NCBI GenBank assembly: GCA_032000125.1
Contig: DAMALH010000002.1
Coordinates: 106,558-170,557, forward strand
Origin: Dryocola sp032000125
GTDB lineage: Bacteria > Pseudomonadota > Gammaproteobacteria > Enterobacterales > Enterobacteriaceae
Direction of reading: 5' to 3'
DNA: 64,000 nucleotides
Made by a program: the position numbers and the translations under genes. Shown one piece after another: positions 61,710 to 64,000 of the stretch (positions are counted from its first letter, which is position 1; each line of letters begins with the position of its first letter). The notes below the pieces were generated by a model. That model was not told the DNA's origin and made no database searches. It saw only the letters and a list, made by a program, of their open reading frames with translations.

Positions 61710-64000
61710 CTGGCGCGGTGCGCGTTGTGCCCGGAGGCGCAGTTTGCGGATTACGCGTCAGCTCCGGCACCTGCCACGGCATCGCTTCGCCATACAGCGA
61801 AGCAGAGACAGGCTGCGCGCTGCGGCTGGAGGTGCCCACAAACGGGTTATCCGCTAAGGCCAGGCCGCCGAGCAGCGGCGCCGTCTCGCCCCCCGAGTCC
61901 TGCAAGCCAAGCAGTTTGCCGCGGGCGGTGCGCAGATAGCTCATCGCCTGCTGGTGATTACCTTCGGCTTCCGAAACGCGCGCCAGCAGCAGCAAACGCT
62001 GCGGCGTATCGTCGTTACGCAAACCGGCCGTCAACCGTTTCGCCTTGTTCACGTCTTTGCTGGCTAACGCCACGTCGATTGCGCCTGCACGGGCGTCCTG
62101 CTCCGGCGTATCGCGTGTCATCAGGTAGTCGTAAACCACGCCCGCTTCTTTATTCATTTTGCCGGACTGATACAGACGCGCCATAGCGAACATCAGGTCG
62201 GTGTTCTGCGGGTCGCTCTGCATGGCGCGGATCAGCTTGTCGTAGGCCGCCGCGTAATTGCCCTGGGTACGAAGCTGGTCGGCCTCGTTGATCACATAGC
62301 CGTTGCGAATGCTCGCCAGTTGGGTGGTGGTGCTGCGCGATTGCAGTTCCGGGCTGGCAAGCCACGCCTGCGCTTCACGCCCCAGCCCCGCCTGGTTTAG
62401 CACGCTAATCTGGTCGGCATAATCACCGGCGCTGCCCTGCACGCCACGGCGCATGTTGTCCCGCACGATGCTGACGGCGGTGTTCACATCGCCGCTTTGC
62501 GCCAGCATGCGTGCCAGTTTCCCTGCGTCAGCCGGGCTCTGCGGCGGGCGCACGGCCAGCGCTTTAAGCGTATTCGCCGCAGCGGTGGTATCCCCCTGCG
62601 CGAGGTAGCGTTCGGCAACCACCATTTGCAGGTTATAGTTCACGCGCCGGGACAGCTCGCGCATATCGGCGTTCTGGCTGGAGGCCGGAATACGCGACAG
62701 CAGCGTTTGCGACTGCTGCCAGGCGTTATTTTCACTGGCGAAAAGGGCTGCGGCATACACCTCGGTGTTGCCCGCACTGCTGCGGAATGACGGAGCCATA
62801 ACGTTCGCCGCCTCCGCGCTGCGCCCCTGTTTTTGTAGCTGACGGGCGAGATCCAAACGCAGCCAGGGATCGGACGGATACCGCGCCACGCCCTGCTGGA
62901 GAATAGCGATAGCCCGCTGCGGATCGCCGTTTGCCGCCGCCTGCTGCGCCTGACGACGCATCGGATCGGCAGGGTTTCCCCCCTCCAGGCGCGGCGCAAG
63001 CTTTGCCTGCAGACCGGCTGGCAGCGTCTGCAGCATCGCCTGCGCGTCTGCCGTTTTGTTCTGTTCACGCAAAACGTAATAGAGATTTTCACGCGCGGAG
63101 GCGTTGTTCGGCTGGTCAGTTAATACATCACGCAGCGTCTGCTCGGCGGCAGTGTAGTCTTTGTTGTGCCGCTGCACGTCGGCGCGGAACAGTTTGGCGG
63201 CGGTGCCCTGCTCGCCAGCAAGCTGCGCCAGCGGAGCGCTAAGGGCCAGCGCCTGGCTAACGTTGCCTTGCTTAAAGGCCGCCTGCGCGCCGGCAAGCTG
63301 GCCGTAAAATTCAGCGTCGGCAGCCTGCTGTTTGCGTTCGGCAGAATCTGCCCCGCCCAGGCTTGCCGCGCGGTTCAGGTATTGCGCACCTGCGGCGTAG
63401 TCGCCTTTGCGCAGGGCAACGTAGCCCATCCCGGCCAGCGCATCGGCGTCTTCCGGGTTGGTTTGCAGGACCTGTTCAAACTGGCCGCGCGCCGCTTCGG
63501 TATTGCCGCTGTTAAGCGCGGTGAAGCCTTCGCCTTTCGCCGTGCCGCCAATGCTTTTACGGAAATAGTCCTGCACGGCGGTATCTTTCGGATGACGCTG
63601 CAAAAAGGTCTGGTAATACTGTTCGTCGCCCGCCTGCGGCCCCAGCCACAGCAGCGCCNNNNNNNNNNNNNNNNNNNNNNNNNNNNNNNNNNNNNNNNNN
63701 NNNNNNNNNNNNNNNNNNNNNNNNNNNNNNNNNNNNNNNNNNNNGACGCGTACCTTCCTGGTAGGTCAGTATCTTACCCAGCGCGACACGGGCGCTGTTA
63801 TCCTGCGGATACTGGGCGATTAGCTGGCGCAATCCGCTGACCGCCTGCGGATACAAAGACTGGTCGCCAGCCATCGTCAGATAATATTCCGGAGCGAGGC
63901 TCGGCGGCGGCTGGTCGCCGTTAAATAGCGAACGCCAGGTTGCCAGCGCTGCCGGAACGTTGCCGCTGCGCGCCTGCTGGCGGGCCAGATCCAGTTGCCC
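61702..64000 (-). pseudogene. bcsC: bcsC 5' part: periplasmic TPR scaffold (frameshifted, runs off window, contains assembly gap)
   Basis: Periplasmic TPR superhelix of BcsC, which guides glucan from BcsB to the outer-membrane barrel. Many 34-residue TPR units are readable (for example DADALAGMGYVALRKGDYAAGAQ and DPWLRLDLARQLQKQGR). The frame ends in APPGTTRTAPGG at a TAA (61702-61704), where intact homologues continue to the barrel. Ns at 63659-63744 hide about 29 codons, and the frame differs on the two sides of that gap, which only reflects an estimated gap length. The N-terminus and signal peptide lie beyond base 64000. Confidence 0.85.
63659..63744. other. Assembly gap (86 Ns)
   Basis: A run of N bases within bcsC. 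TPR repeat coding continues on both sides, so the missing sequence is probably TPR-coding and its true length unknown. Confidence 0.99.

Noticed and set aside
63659..63744. Second frameshift in bcsC across the N run
   Set aside because: Frames differ on the two sides, but the N run is a placeholder and its length is probably estimated, so no frame inference is possible.

Overview
The window is a piece of an Enterobacteriaceae chromosome. Its backbone follows the Escherichia coli 76-79 min region almost gene for gene: livH-livK-panM-livJ-rpoH-ftsXEY-rsmD-yhhLMN-zntA, tusA-yhhQ-dcrB-yhhS-yhhT, yhiN-pitA-uspB-uspA-rsmJ-prlC-rlmJ-gor, then yhjD-yhjE-yhjG-pdeH-kdgK-yhjJ-dctA-yhjK and a bcs cellulose cluster. 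Most genes are GC-rich and their products look close to E. coli. A bcsD gene plus several accessory blocks point to a relative in the Enterobacter/Klebsiella/Kosakonia/Cedecea range rather than Escherichia; I cannot name the genus. No rRNA, tRNA, transposase, prophage or CRISPR array is visible. An 86-base N run near the right end shows this is a scaffolded draft.

Layout. 1-9.6 kb: branched-chain amino acid uptake, the heat-shock sigma factor, and the division/secretion operon ftsYEX. 9.6-21.7 kb: small membrane proteins, the zinc exporter zntA with a clear ZntR promoter, a three-gene TRAP transporter inserted between zntA and tusA, a probable preQ1 riboswitch before yhhQ, and a degenerate M24 protein after yhhT. 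21.8-28.1 kb, where E. coli carries acpT and nik genes: an AT-richer pair encoding a SUOX-fold periplasmic protein and a GGDEF-EAL protein (PruR/DcpA-like pterin signalling), then a leaderless ModA-like protein and a MolBCA-type ABC importer with a ModE-box-like operator. 28.2-38.5 kb: conserved housekeeping genes plus a bactofilin with a puzzling N-terminus. 38.6-46.4 kb: an accessory block with two LysR/SDR divergent pairs, a large HEPN-family membrane protein, a yjiR-yjiS pair and a YgiW/YdeI-type periplasmic protein. 46.4-58.9 kb: the yhj genes, interrupted by a chromosomal ccdAB toxin-antitoxin pair. 59-64 kb: bcsC, bcsD and bcsZ on the minus strand.

How the genes work together. Cyclic di-GMP turnover is a theme: a full-length GGDEF-EAL protein with intact motifs, the flagellar-class phosphodiesterase PdeH with a near-perfect FliA promoter, degenerate YhjK, and the cellulose export machinery that c-di-GMP switches on in related bacteria. 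Metal and oxyanion handling is a second theme (ZntA, PitA, the MolBCA-like importer).

Three genes look damaged or altered in this assembly: bcsC is split by a frameshift between its TPR and barrel parts, yhjE lacks about 40 codons of its central loop in frame, and the bactofilin gene has its only good upstream start codon out of frame.
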